A stretch of DNA of 6,405 bases from CAIKMD01 sp036490955 (GCA_036490955.1 DASXCX010000187.1:1-6405); one strand, 5' to 3'; positions 1-5,979 are shown, counted from the first letter of the stretch. Notes: a model not told the origin generated them from the sequence alone. Made by a program: numbers and translations.

Positions 1-1
1 C

Positions 2-43
2 GTCGAGAGCACCAATGAGCGCGCCTGGGCCCTCTGGAAGTAA
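2..43 (+). CDS. C-terminal end of an unidentified upstream gene (partial)
   Basis: The first bases read in frame as VESTNERAWALWK and then a TAA stop at 41-43, and the next gene starts 20 bases later on the same strand. Another forward frame hits a stop at 16-18 and the third stays open into the next gene, so this short tail is the most natural reading, but 13 residues are too few to assign a family. The close spacing to the thioesterase gene suggests the two are co-transcribed, and by inference the missing gene may also act on acyl-CoA. That it is a real gene end is inferred from position only. Confidence 0.5.
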   Translation, partial: VESTNERAWALWK

Positions 44-63
44 GAAGCCTCGGGCAAGAAGCG

Positions 64-909
64 ATGACGGATCTCGTCGAGTGCTATCGCGGCGGCGTGC
101 TGATCCAGGAATGCGACGCCTTCGGCCATCTCAACATCGCCTATTACATCGAGCGATTCGCTGACGCTGGCCACGAGCTGATGCATCGCATCGCGCCGGG
201 CGCGCGCTGGCGCACGTGCGCGATGAACACGCGCTACGTCGCCGAGCTGCGCGCCGGCGATCCGATCGCGATCCAAAGCGGTGTCATCGCGGCCGACACG
301 GCCACGCTGACGCTCGGCCATATCGCGACCAACGGCCTGGGCGGGCCGGTCACGACGAGCGCCGAGCAGTTGATCGCGCTCGACGCGCCGGATGGCGAGA
401 GCTGGGCCATGATCCGCGCGCAATTGGAAAGCGCGATCGCCCCTTGGATGGAGGCGCGCTTCGAGTCCCTGACTCTGCCGGAGAAAGCCGAGCCTGTCGC
501 GACCGGCCTCGCGCGCGTCAAAACGTGGCAAGCGGATGAGGAGGGGCGGCTTTCGCTGTTCGGCTTCGTCGATCGCTTCTCGACGGCCAATCTCGTCAAC
601 ATGAACGCCGCCGGCATGAGCAGCACCTATATGCGCGGCGAGAAGCGCGGCTTTGCGACGTTCGAGACGCGGCTCGAGCTTTTTTCGCCGGCGCCCGCCA
701 TCGGAGAGACCGTCGCGATGCGGAGCGGCATGCTCAATGTCGGTAATTCATCGGTGACGATTCTCCATCAGATGCACCTGCCGCATAGCGGCCGCCGAGT
801 CGCGCGCTATTACCAAGCCGGCGTGCATTTTGATCTCGAAGCGCGGCGTTCCGCGCCGTTGCCTGCCTCGATTCGCGATAAGGCACGCGAATTTGTAATC
901 AAGGACTGA
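64..909 (+). CDS. Two-hotdog acyl-CoA thioesterase-like protein
   Basis: This 281-residue protein reads as two hotdog-fold halves in tandem. The N-terminal half (about 5-130) carries the 4HBT/YbgC-FadM type active-site pattern, D18-AFG-H22-L-N24 followed by YY at 27-28, where the Asp is the expected catalytic residue for thioester hydrolysis. The second half (about 145-260) has hotdog-like strands (around FGFVDRFSTANLVN at 166-179 and ARYYQAGVHFD at 247-257) but lacks a D-x-x-G-H-x-N motif, so it is probably structural or substrate-binding. There is no signal peptide, so a cytoplasmic enzyme is expected. The substrate cannot be read from the sequence; an acyl-CoA is the family expectation. 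The ATG at 64 has only a weak purine-rich sequence upstream (AAGAAG at 57-62 nearly abuts it), but it places the first strand of the hotdog at the N-terminus as expected. It follows an unidentified gene closely and looks metabolically unrelated to the envelope genes after it. Family call is fairly sure; substrate unknown. Confidence 0.75.
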   Translation: MTDLVECYRGGVLIQECDAFGHLNIAYYIERFADAGHELMHRIAPGARWRTCAMNTRYVAELRAGDPIAIQSGVIAADTATLTLGHIATNGLGGPVTTSAEQLIALDAPDGESWAMIRAQLESAIAPWMEARFESLTLPEKAEPVATGLARVKTWQADEEGRLSLFGFVDRFSTANLVNMNAAGMSSTYMRGEKRGFATFETRLELFSPAPAIGETVAMRSGMLNVGNSSVTILHQMHLPHSGRRVARYYQAGVHFDLEARRSAPLPASIRDKAREFVIKD

Positions 910-912
910 TTT

Positions 913-929
913 GCCCGTAGCGCTCGGGC
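913..929. other. Small inverted repeat after the thioesterase gene
   Basis: GCCCG at 913-917 and CGGGC at 925-929 form a 5-bp all-GC stem with a 7-base loop, three bases past the stop codon of the thioesterase gene. An overlapping alternative pairs AGCGC (919-923) with GCGCT (932-936). It could be a weak transcription terminator separating the thioesterase from the envelope genes, but no run of T follows, so it does not meet the usual Rho-independent pattern. In DNA this GC-rich, such short repeats also arise by chance. Confidence 0.25.
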
Positions 930-954
930 GCGCGCTTGGGTATGTCTTTAGCTC

Positions 955-1923
955 ATGCGTTGGTTGGTGTTTGCCTTCGGGCTTTTGTTCTGCGCAGCGA
1001 CCGCGTCGGCGCAGGACACGGATTTCAGTACTTGGCTGCAAGGCATGCGTCAGGACGCGCTGACGCAAGGCATCAGCGGCGCGATCTTCGATCGGGCTTT
1101 CACCGGCGTGCAGCCGATCCCGCGCGTGATCGAACTCGATCATAAGCAGCCCGAGCTGACGCTGACCTTCCAGGAATATATCGACCGCGTCGTGCCACAG
1201 GCACGCCGCGATGCCGCGCGCCAGCACTATCTCGACCATCAGGCACTGCTCGACCAAGTGGCGACGCGCTATCAGGTACCCGCGCGTTACATCGTCGCGC
1301 TTTGGGGCATCGAGACGAACTTCGGCGAGCGAATCGGCACCTACCCGATCATCGCCGCGCTGGCGACTCTCGCCTATGACGGACGGCGCGCCGCTTTCTT
1401 CCGAAAGGAGTTGATCAACGCGCTGAAGATCGTGCAAGACGATCACATCGATCCGTCGATGATGATCGGATCCTGGGCCGGTGCCATGGGGCAGAGCCAG
1501 TTCATGCCATCGAGCTTCCTGCGCTTCGCCGTGAGCTATAGCGGCAGCGGTGCGCCCGATATCTGGAACAAGCAGGACGATGTTTTCGCGTCGATCGCGA
1601 ACTACCTTGCGAGCAGCGGCTGGCATCCAGGTCTCGGCCTCGGGTGGCAGGTGATCGCACCGCCCGGCATCGACTCGTCGTTGGTTGGCCTGCCGCCGAA
1701 GCGCTCGCTCGCGGAATGGGCGGCGCTCGGCATCAAGCGCGCCGATGGCCAGCCGCTAATTAACGATTCGGCGGCATCGACAGAACGCGCGGCGTTGCTG
1801 CAGCCGGGCGGCAGCGATGGCCCGAGCTTTTTGGTTACCGACAATTTTAGCGTGATCTTGCGCTGGAACAATTCCAGCTATTTCGCTCTGGCTGTCGGCT
1901 ATCTCGCCGAGAGCGTGAAGTAG
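955..1923 (+). CDS. MltB-family lytic murein transglycosylase (GH103)
   Basis: This 322-residue secreted enzyme cleaves the MurNAc-GlcNAc bond of peptidoglycan non-hydrolytically, leaving 1,6-anhydroMurNAc ends. Residues 1-19 form a signal peptide ending ASA before Q20; there is no lipobox, so unlike E. coli MltB it should be soluble in the periplasm. The SLT_2 catalytic domain spans about 22-317. The catalytic glutamate is E120 in ALWGIETNFG (115-124), and the family's second hallmark, SWAGAMGQSQFMPSSF, is at 173-188. The protein ends just after this domain; many alphaproteobacterial relatives are nearer 400 residues and carry a C-terminal PG_binding_1 domain that is absent here. The start is fixed by the signal peptide, although no clear Shine-Dalgarno sequence precedes it. 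It ends 25 bases before rlpA, another glycan-cleaving enzyme, so a joint role in wall remodelling is likely. The family is certain; the exact paralogue name is not. Confidence 0.93.
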   Translation: MRWLVFAFGLLFCAATASAQDTDFSTWLQGMRQDALTQGISGAIFDRAFTGVQPIPRVIELDHKQPELTLTFQEYIDRVVPQARRDAARQHYLDHQALLDQVATRYQVPARYIVALWGIETNFGERIGTYPIIAALATLAYDGRRAAFFRKELINALKIVQDDHIDPSMMIGSWAGAMGQSQFMPSSFLRFAVSYSGSGAPDIWNKQDDVFASIANYLASSGWHPGLGLGWQVIAPPGIDSSLVGLPPKRSLAEWAALGIKRADGQPLINDSAASTERAALLQPGGSDGPSFLVTDNFSVILRWNNSSYFALAVGYLAESVK

Positions 1924-1948
1924 CAAGCAGTCCGGGACCCATCGGGGG

Positions 1949-2896
1949 ATGCTCCGTTACACAATTCGTCTGGCTTGCGTGGCTGCGCTGGCGTTGTCGC
2001 TCGCGGCTTGCGGCTCGGCGCCGTCTGCTGAGAACGTCCCGCCCGGCGGCGGCAAGGGAATCTACAAGGTCGGCCAGCCCTATCAGATCGACGGAACCTG
2101 GTACTACCCGGCCGAGGACTGGACCTACGACGAGACCGGCATCGCCTCCTGGTATGGCGAGCAGTTTCACGGCAAATACACGGCGAACGGCGAGGTCTTC
2201 GATCTCAACCAGCTGACGGCGGCCCATCGCACGCTGCCGATGCCGACGGTCGTGCGCGTCACCAATCTCGAGAACGGCCGCTCGATCGAAGTGCGCGTCA
2301 ACGATCGCGGTCCTTATGCGCGCGGCCGTATCATCGACATGTCGCGCCGCTCTGCGCAGCTTCTCGGTTTCGAGGGCCAAGGCACGGCGAAAGTACGGGT
2401 GCAAATCGACGTCCCGGCCTCGATCCAGGTGGCGAGCCTCGCCGGCCGCCGCGGCACCGAACCAGAGCTCGCCGGCGCGTCGCCGCCGCCGCAAGCGGCG
2501 CCGGTGCAGGCTGTCGCCGCCCAGCCGCTCGCGCCGCCGCCCGGCTCTTCTGTCGCGGCGAACAAGCCGGTGCCGCTGCCGTCCGCGCCGCAAAGCGCGC
2601 CGGTAAAGCCGAATCAAGCGATCGCCGACGCGCCGCTGCCCGAGACGGTTCAAGTCGTGCCGGTGAAGCCAACCGGCATCTACGTTCAGGCTGGCGCGTT
2701 CGCGAGCATCGACCGTGCCGCGCAACTCAAGGCCCGCCTCCAGAAATTCGGCCAGGTCAATGTGACGAGCGCCAGGGTCAGCGGCATGAATATGTACCGC
2801 GTCCGAGTCGGTCCGGTAGCCTCGGTCGATCAGGCCGACGCGCTGCTCAATCAGGTCATCACCACATCGCCCGAGGCGCGAATCGTGGTCAATTAA
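1949..2896 (+). CDS. rlpA: RlpA septal lytic transglycosylase, lipoprotein with SPOR domain
   Basis: This 315-residue protein is an outer-membrane-type lipoprotein that cuts glycan strands lacking stem peptides, mostly at the division site. It has a signal peptide with lipobox LAAC and lipidated C21; G22 at position +2 gives no inner-membrane retention signal. The double-psi beta-barrel (RlpA/3D-like) domain covers about 63-155, opening with GIASWYG (64-70) and including VNDRGPYARGRIIDMS (117-132). E82, D85 and H93 have the same spacing as the active-site residues reported for Pseudomonas aeruginosa RlpA. A Pro/Ala-rich linker (about 172-240) leads to a C-terminal SPOR domain (about 242-315; GIYVQAGAF at 243-251, YRVRVGPV at 283-290), which binds denuded glycan at the septum. 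The ATG at 1949 is chosen because it begins the signal peptide; GGGGG directly abuts it and is too close to be a good Shine-Dalgarno. It sits between a GH103 enzyme and a carboxypeptidase, the usual alphaproteobacterial order. Confidence 0.95.
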   Translation: MLRYTIRLACVAALALSLAACGSAPSAENVPPGGGKGIYKVGQPYQIDGTWYYPAEDWTYDETGIASWYGEQFHGKYTANGEVFDLNQLTAAHRTLPMPTVVRVTNLENGRSIEVRVNDRGPYARGRIIDMSRRSAQLLGFEGQGTAKVRVQIDVPASIQVASLAGRRGTEPELAGASPPPQAAPVQAVAAQPLAPPPGSSVAANKPVPLPSAPQSAPVKPNQAIADAPLPETVQVVPVKPTGIYVQAGAFASIDRAAQLKARLQKFGQVNVTSARVSGMNMYRVRVGPVASVDQADALLNQVITTSPEARIVVN

Positions 2897-2986
2897 TCTT
2901 AACGAATTGCGATTTTAATGAATTCGATCGCCTGCACGTCGGGCGCGATTTCACGCTATGCTCAACCCTTCACCCAGGTGTGCCGC
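2897..2986 (+). promoter_or_regulatory. AT-rich spacer before the carboxypeptidase gene; possible promoter or operator
   Basis: This 90-base gap is the largest in the window, and its first 30 bases are strikingly AT-rich against a GC-rich background. It holds an inverted repeat, CGAATT at 2903-2908 and AATTCG at 2921-2926 with a 12-base loop. A second, overlapping one pairs GCGAT at 2909-2913 with ATCGC at 2927-2931. TTAA occurs at 2893-2896, 2899-2902 and 2915-2918, and a GANTC methylation-type site (GAATC) lies at 2880-2884 in the end of rlpA. TTAAC resembles a half-site of the alphaproteobacterial regulator CtrA, but the classical TTAA-N7-TTAA spacing is not present. I cannot define a convincing -35/-10 pair; TATGCT at 2957-2962 is a weak -10 candidate. 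A promoter serving the carboxypeptidase-tmk-holB-metG group is a reasonable inference, not a demonstrated one. Confidence 0.35.
2976..2980 (+). promoter_or_regulatory. Ribosome binding site that fixes the carboxypeptidase start
   Basis: AGGTG lies 6 bases before the ATG at 2987. The in-frame ATG at 2918 has no comparable sequence upstream and would put 23 extra residues before the signal peptide, so 2987 is preferred. Confidence 0.7.
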
Positions 2987-4147
2987 ATGAAACAGCTTTC
3001 TGCTTCGCTCATCGCCACAAGCTGCCTCGCGCTGTTCGCGAGCGTACCGCTCGCCTCGGCGGCGGTTCCGACCATCGACACGGCGGCACAGACCGCGATC
3101 GTGATCGATTACGACACCGGCGCCGTGATCTTCAACAAGAATGCGGAGCAGCGCATCCCGCCTGCCTCGATGAGCAAGATCATGACCGCCTATGTGGTCT
3201 ATTCCTACCTCAAGGCGGGACGGGCGAAGCTCGACGACACGCTGCCGGTCAGCGAGAAGGCCTGGGCCAAGCACAAGACCGATGAATCGAACATGTTCGT
3301 GCCCTTGGGCGCGCAGGTGAAGGTCGAAGATCTGATCCGCGGCATGATCATTCAGTCGGGCAACGATGCCTGCATCGTGCTCGCCGAAGGGCTTGCCGGC
3401 AGCACCGATGCGTTCGTCGAGCAGATGAATCAGGCGGCGCAAAAGCTCGGCCTCAAGGACAGCCATTTTGCCAATGTCGACGGCCTGCCCGATCCGGGGG
3501 AATATGTCACCGCGCATGACCTCGCGACGCTTGCCATCAATCTGATCCGAGACTTCCCGGAATACTTCCATTACGACTCCGAGAAGGAATTCACCTACAA
3601 CAACATCAAGCAGGGCAACCGTAATCCGCTGCTCTACAAAGATCTCGGCGTCGACGGCATGAAGACCGGCCATACCGAGGAAGCGGGCTACGGCATCACG
3701 GTGACCGCGCTGCGCAGCGGCCGCCGCATCGTCGAGGTGCTGAGCGGCATGAAGAGCATGAATGCCCGCTCGCAAGAGAGCGAGAAGCTGCTCTCCTGGG
3801 CGTACCGCGAATGGGCCGACTACAAGCTCGTCAAAGCCGGCGACGCGCTCGACGACGCACCGGTCTGGCTCGGCACGACCGCAACGGTGCCGGTGACGGT
3901 CAAATCGGATGTGCTCGTCAGCCTGCCGCGCAACTCGCGCTCGAGCATGAAAGTAAACGTGGTTTACGATCACCCCGTGCCGGCGCCCGTCGAGCCGGGA
4001 CAGCAGGTCGGCATGCTGCAAATAAGCGCCACCGACATGACGCCGGTTCAGGTGCCGTTGGTCGCGGCGAAGCCGGTCGAAAAAGTCAGCGGCTTCTCGC
4101 GCGCCGCGCTCACCGCCGGCTATCTCCTCTTCGGGAAGAAAAACTGA
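2987..4147 (+). CDS. PBP5-type D-alanyl-D-alanine carboxypeptidase (serine-type, peptidase S11)
   Basis: From the ATG at 2987 the protein has 386 residues. It removes the terminal D-Ala from peptidoglycan pentapeptides and so limits cross-linking. A signal peptide (1-25, ending ASA) directs export. The transpeptidase-like domain (about 29-260) has all three penicillin-binding motifs: S61-M-S-K64 with the acylated serine, S124-G-N126, and K226-T-G228 in GVDGMKTGHT. A beta-rich PBP5_C domain follows (about 275-365), and the last 20 or so residues (GFSRAALTAGYLLFGKKN) look like the amphipathic helix that anchors these enzymes to the outer face of the inner membrane. Length is close to E. coli PBP5/PBP6 (about 400). 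An in-frame ATG at 2918 would add 23 residues with no ribosome binding site. The TGA stop overlaps the apparent tmk start. The E. coli paralogue (dacA, dacC or dacD) cannot be chosen from sequence alone, so no symbol is given. Confidence 0.94.
   Translation: MKQLSASLIATSCLALFASVPLASAAVPTIDTAAQTAIVIDYDTGAVIFNKNAEQRIPPASMSKIMTAYVVYSYLKAGRAKLDDTLPVSEKAWAKHKTDESNMFVPLGAQVKVEDLIRGMIIQSGNDACIVLAEGLAGSTDAFVEQMNQAAQKLGLKDSHFANVDGLPDPGEYVTAHDLATLAINLIRDFPEYFHYDSEKEFTYNNIKQGNRNPLLYKDLGVDGMKTGHTEEAGYGITVTALRSGRRIVEVLSGMKSMNARSQESEKLLSWAYREWADYKLVKAGDALDDAPVWLGTTATVPVTVKSDVLVSLPRNSRSSMKVNVVYDHPVPAPVEPGQQVGMLQISATDMTPVQVPLVAAKPVEKVSGFSRAALTAGYLLFGKKN
4133..4138 (+). promoter_or_regulatory. Ribosome binding site for tmk, supporting a CTG start
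   Basis: GGGAAG lies in the last codons of the carboxypeptidase gene, 5 bases before CTG at 4144. The position is ideal for initiation at that CTG and no other start-like codon is suitably placed. This supports translational coupling between the two genes. Confidence 0.5.
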
Positions 4148-4821
4148 CACCTGCAGCGAGCTCGAGTGCGTTTTCGAATCGCGACACGAGCCGCGGCAAG
4201 TTCATCACGCTCGAAGGCGGGGAGGGCGCGGGCAAGTCGACACAGTTAAAGCTGCTGGTGGCCGCGCTCGTCCGCGCCGGCAAAGAGACGATCGCGACGC
4301 GCGAACCGGGCGGCGCTAAAGGAGCAGACGAAATCCGCGCGTTGCTGCTTAACGGCACCGCGGATCGCTGGGACCCGATCAGCGAGGCTCTGCTGATGGT
4401 CGCGGCGCGGCGGCGGCATTTGCTCGAGACGGTCTGGCCTGCGCTCGATGCCGGCAAGTTCGTGGTTTCCGATCGCTTCGCGGATTCGACCCTGGCCTAT
4501 CAAGGTTATGGTGGCGGCCTCGACCACACGCGGCTCGCCGAGCTGCATCGCCTTATCGCCGAGGATTTCGCGCCCGATCTTACACTCATCTTCGATGTCC
4601 CCGTTGAAATCGGCCTGGCCCGGGCGGCGACGCGGCATGGCGGTGAGGCGCGCTTTGAGGCCAAAGGCCGCGACTATCACGAGCGTGTTCGCCAGGGCTT
4701 TCTCGCCATCGCCAAGGCCGAGCCGAAGCGCTGTGTCGTCATTGACGCGAGCGGCGACGTCGAAACGGTCAGTACGGCGGCCCTGCAGGCGCTACGCGAC
4801 CGGCTTGCTATCATGGCTTGA
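4144..4821 (+). CDS. tmk: Thymidylate kinase (dTMP kinase), apparent CTG start
   Basis: The enzyme phosphorylates dTMP to dTDP with ATP in the cytoplasm, a required step in dTTP supply. Counting from CTG at 4144 it has 225 residues, a usual length. Visible motifs are the P-loop GGEGAGKST (25-33), REPGG (53-57), the substrate-binding DRFADSTLAYQGYG (110-123), LIFDVP (148-153), and a LID segment with R170-F-E172 leading to ERVRQGF (180-186). The frame has no ATG, GTG or TTG between the carboxypeptidase C-terminus and the P-loop. The nearest ATG upstream (3811) would add 111 residues encoded wholly inside the carboxypeptidase gene in another frame, which is implausible. CTG at 4144 overlaps the upstream TGA as CTGA, mirrors the common ATGA/GTGA coupling, and has GGGAAG 5 bases upstream. 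The result is a Ser-rich N-terminal extension of about 18 residues before KFITLEGG, longer than most relatives. REPGGA replaces the commoner REPGGT. A small indel near the start is the alternative. Function is certain; the start is not. Confidence 0.93.
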   Translation: MTPAASSSAFSNRDTSRGKFITLEGGEGAGKSTQLKLLVAALVRAGKETIATREPGGAKGADEIRALLLNGTADRWDPISEALLMVAARRRHLLETVWPALDAGKFVVSDRFADSTLAYQGYGGGLDHTRLAELHRLIAEDFAPDLTLIFDVPVEIGLARAATRHGGEARFEAKGRDYHERVRQGFLAIAKAEPKRCVVIDASGDVETVSTAALQALRDRLAIMA

Positions 4822-4824
4822 GCC

Positions 4825-5955
4825 ATGGCCGAAGACGACGATATCGAAATCGATGAAGCGGGCAGCGTCGACGCACCGGAAGTTCCGCACCCGCGCGAAA
4901 ACACGACGCTACTCGGCCATGAAGCGGCCGAGGCGAGCCTGTTGCAGGCCTTCAATGCTGGCCGGCTACCGCATGCCTGGCTGATCACGGGCCCGCGCGG
5001 GATCGGCAAAGCAACGCTTGCCTATCGCTTCGCGCGCTTCCTCTTCGCCGAAGGCCCCTCGGATAAAAGCGGCGGCAGCGGAGGCGGGCTCTTTACCGCG
5101 CCGGCAACCTCTCTCGCCGTTGCACCAAGCCATCAAGCCTTTCGCCTCATTGTCACGGGCGCGCATCCCGATCTGCTGGTGGTCGAGCGGGGCTACGATC
5201 CGCGGCGCAAGCGGCAACGCCGCGAGATCGTCGCCGCCGATGCGCGCGCTGTCGGCGATTTCCTTCACCTCACCTCGTCGCAGGGCGGTTGGCGCGCCGT
5301 CATCGTCGACGGCGCCGACACGATGAATCCGCACGCCGCCAACAGCCTTCTGAAGATCTTGGAGGAACCGCCAAAAAATACGGTTCTTTTGCTGGCGAGC
5401 GACAACCCGGCGCGGCTGCTGCCGACGATCCGTTCGCGCTGCCGGACGCTGGCGCTGAAACCGCTGCAAGACGCGACGATGACCGAGCTTCTTCAACGCT
5501 TTCGGCCGGACCTCTCAGGCGACGAGCCGGCCGTGTTGGCGCGGCTGAGCGAAGGCAGCATCGGCCGGGCGCTGGAGCTGGCGGCGGGCGATGGAGTCGC
5601 TATCTATAATTTTATAATCAATATCGTACAGCGCCTTCCGAATCTCGATCCTGAGCTCCTGCACGGCTTCGCCGAACGCATGGCGCGGAGCGGCGCCGAC
5701 GATAGTTTCGCGCTCCTGACCGAGCTCCTCCCCGCTGAACTTGCGCGATTGGTGACGTCGGCCGCGCAGGGCAGCGCCATGCCGGCGGCCGAGGATCGGG
5801 CGCGGCGCAACCTTGCCGGGCGCCGCAGCCTTGATCAATGGGTGGCGGTATGGGAAAAGCTGACCCATCTCTTTGCCCAGGCGGAAGGCATCAACCTCGA
5901 CCGCAAGCAGGTCGTGCTGAACGCCTTTTTTGCCCTTGAAGAAGCGGCGCGCTGA
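4825..5955 (+). CDS. holB: DNA polymerase III delta' subunit (clamp loader)
   Basis: This 376-residue AAA+ protein is the delta' subunit of the clamp-loader complex, which with delta and the DnaX products loads the beta sliding clamp on primed DNA. After an acidic N-terminal tail (1-20), the Walker A-like segment is GPRGIGKA (56-63). K62 is present but the following Ser/Thr is Ala (T64 comes next), consistent with a subunit that need not hydrolyse ATP. The core motif VIVDGADTMNPHAANSLLKI (159-178) runs into LEEPPKN (179-185), and the SRC arginine-finger motif is S204-R-C206. The four-cysteine zinc knuckle of E. coli delta' and gamma is missing: C206 is the only cysteine, and the region holds a Gly/Ser-rich stretch (about 77-90). 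The C-terminal part (about 230-376) is the helical oligomerisation region. The ATG at 4825 lies 3 bases after the tmk stop with no clear Shine-Dalgarno, so translation is probably coupled. Next to tmk is its usual place. Confidence 0.92.
   Translation: MAEDDDIEIDEAGSVDAPEVPHPRENTTLLGHEAAEASLLQAFNAGRLPHAWLITGPRGIGKATLAYRFARFLFAEGPSDKSGGSGGGLFTAPATSLAVAPSHQAFRLIVTGAHPDLLVVERGYDPRRKRQRREIVAADARAVGDFLHLTSSQGGWRAVIVDGADTMNPHAANSLLKILEEPPKNTVLLLASDNPARLLPTIRSRCRTLALKPLQDATMTELLQRFRPDLSGDEPAVLARLSEGSIGRALELAAGDGVAIYNFIINIVQRLPNLDPELLHGFAERMARSGADDSFALLTELLPAELARLVTSAAQGSAMPAAEDRARRNLAGRRSLDQWVAVWEKLTHLFAQAEGINLDRKQVVLNAFFALEEAAR
5361..5379 (+). other. Possible -1 slippery site with upstream GGAGG inside holB
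   Basis: In the holB frame the codons CCA AAA AAT (5371-5379) contain the heptamer A-AAA-AAT (5373-5379), which fits the X-XXY-YYZ rule. A Shine-Dalgarno-like GGAGG (5361-5365) sits 7 bases upstream, an arrangement like that of E. coli dnaX. A -1 shift here would stop at 5609. The bases encode the conserved LEEPPKN segment, so protein constraint alone may explain them. No strong downstream stem-loop is obvious. Confidence 0.2.
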
Positions 5956-5962
5956 GCGCCGC
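5944..5962. other. Perfect 7-bp GC hairpin across the holB stop codon
   Basis: GCGGCGC (5944-5950) and GCGCCGC (5956-5962) are exact inverted repeats around a 5-base loop, GCTGA, which contains the holB stop. In RNA this would be a stable stem ending 7 bases before the metG ribosome binding site. No T-run follows, so it is not a standard intrinsic terminator. It could tune holB-metG coupling or mark an mRNA processing point; it may also be a by-product of Ala/Arg codons. Confidence 0.4.
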
Positions 5963-5969
5963 CGCTCCT

Positions 5970-5973
5970 GGAG
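5970..5973 (+). promoter_or_regulatory. Ribosome binding site of metG
   Basis: GGAG lies 6 bases before the ATG at 5980, a strong and well-spaced Shine-Dalgarno that fixes this start. It is part of the odd palindrome CTCC-T-GGAG (5965-5973). Confidence 0.75.
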
Positions 5974-5979
5974 TTTCAG

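Noticed and set aside
748..1626. A 292-codon minus-strand open frame opposite the lytic transglycosylase gene
   Set aside because: Composition is biased to Arg/His with no motif, and it overlaps two well-supported plus-strand genes; a GC-driven shadow.
1847..2725. A 292-codon minus-strand open frame opposite rlpA
   Set aside because: Arg-rich low-complexity translation caused by the Pro/Ala linker and barrel codons of rlpA on the other strand.
2918..2986. Earlier ATG for the carboxypeptidase gene
   Set aside because: It would place 23 residues before a normal signal peptide and lacks a ribosome binding site, while ATG 2987 has AGGTG 6 bases upstream.
3811..4143. Possible 111-residue N-terminal extension of thymidylate kinase from an ATG at 3811
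   Set aside because: The stretch is encoded inside the carboxypeptidase gene in another frame, is Arg/Ala-rich, and has no counterpart in Tmk families; the CTG at 4144 is a better start.
2951..4150. A 399-codon open frame on the minus strand, almost exactly opposite the carboxypeptidase gene
   Set aside because: Its translation is rich in Arg, His, Asp and Gly with no recognisable domain, while the plus strand has all the catalytic motifs. Long antisense frames are expected opposite genes with GC-ending codons.
5369..5397. Imperfect inverted repeat CGCCA...TGGCG with A and T runs inside holB, terminator-like
   Set aside because: The stem is interrupted by mismatches, the T-run is inside rather than after the stem, and it lies in the conserved core of an intact gene.
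4819..5955. Possibility that TGA is a sense codon in this organism, given in-phase genes across TGA
   Set aside because: Each TGA falls exactly at a natural protein end followed by a proper start, Trp is encoded by TGG throughout, and TAA and TAG are also used as stops elsewhere in the window.
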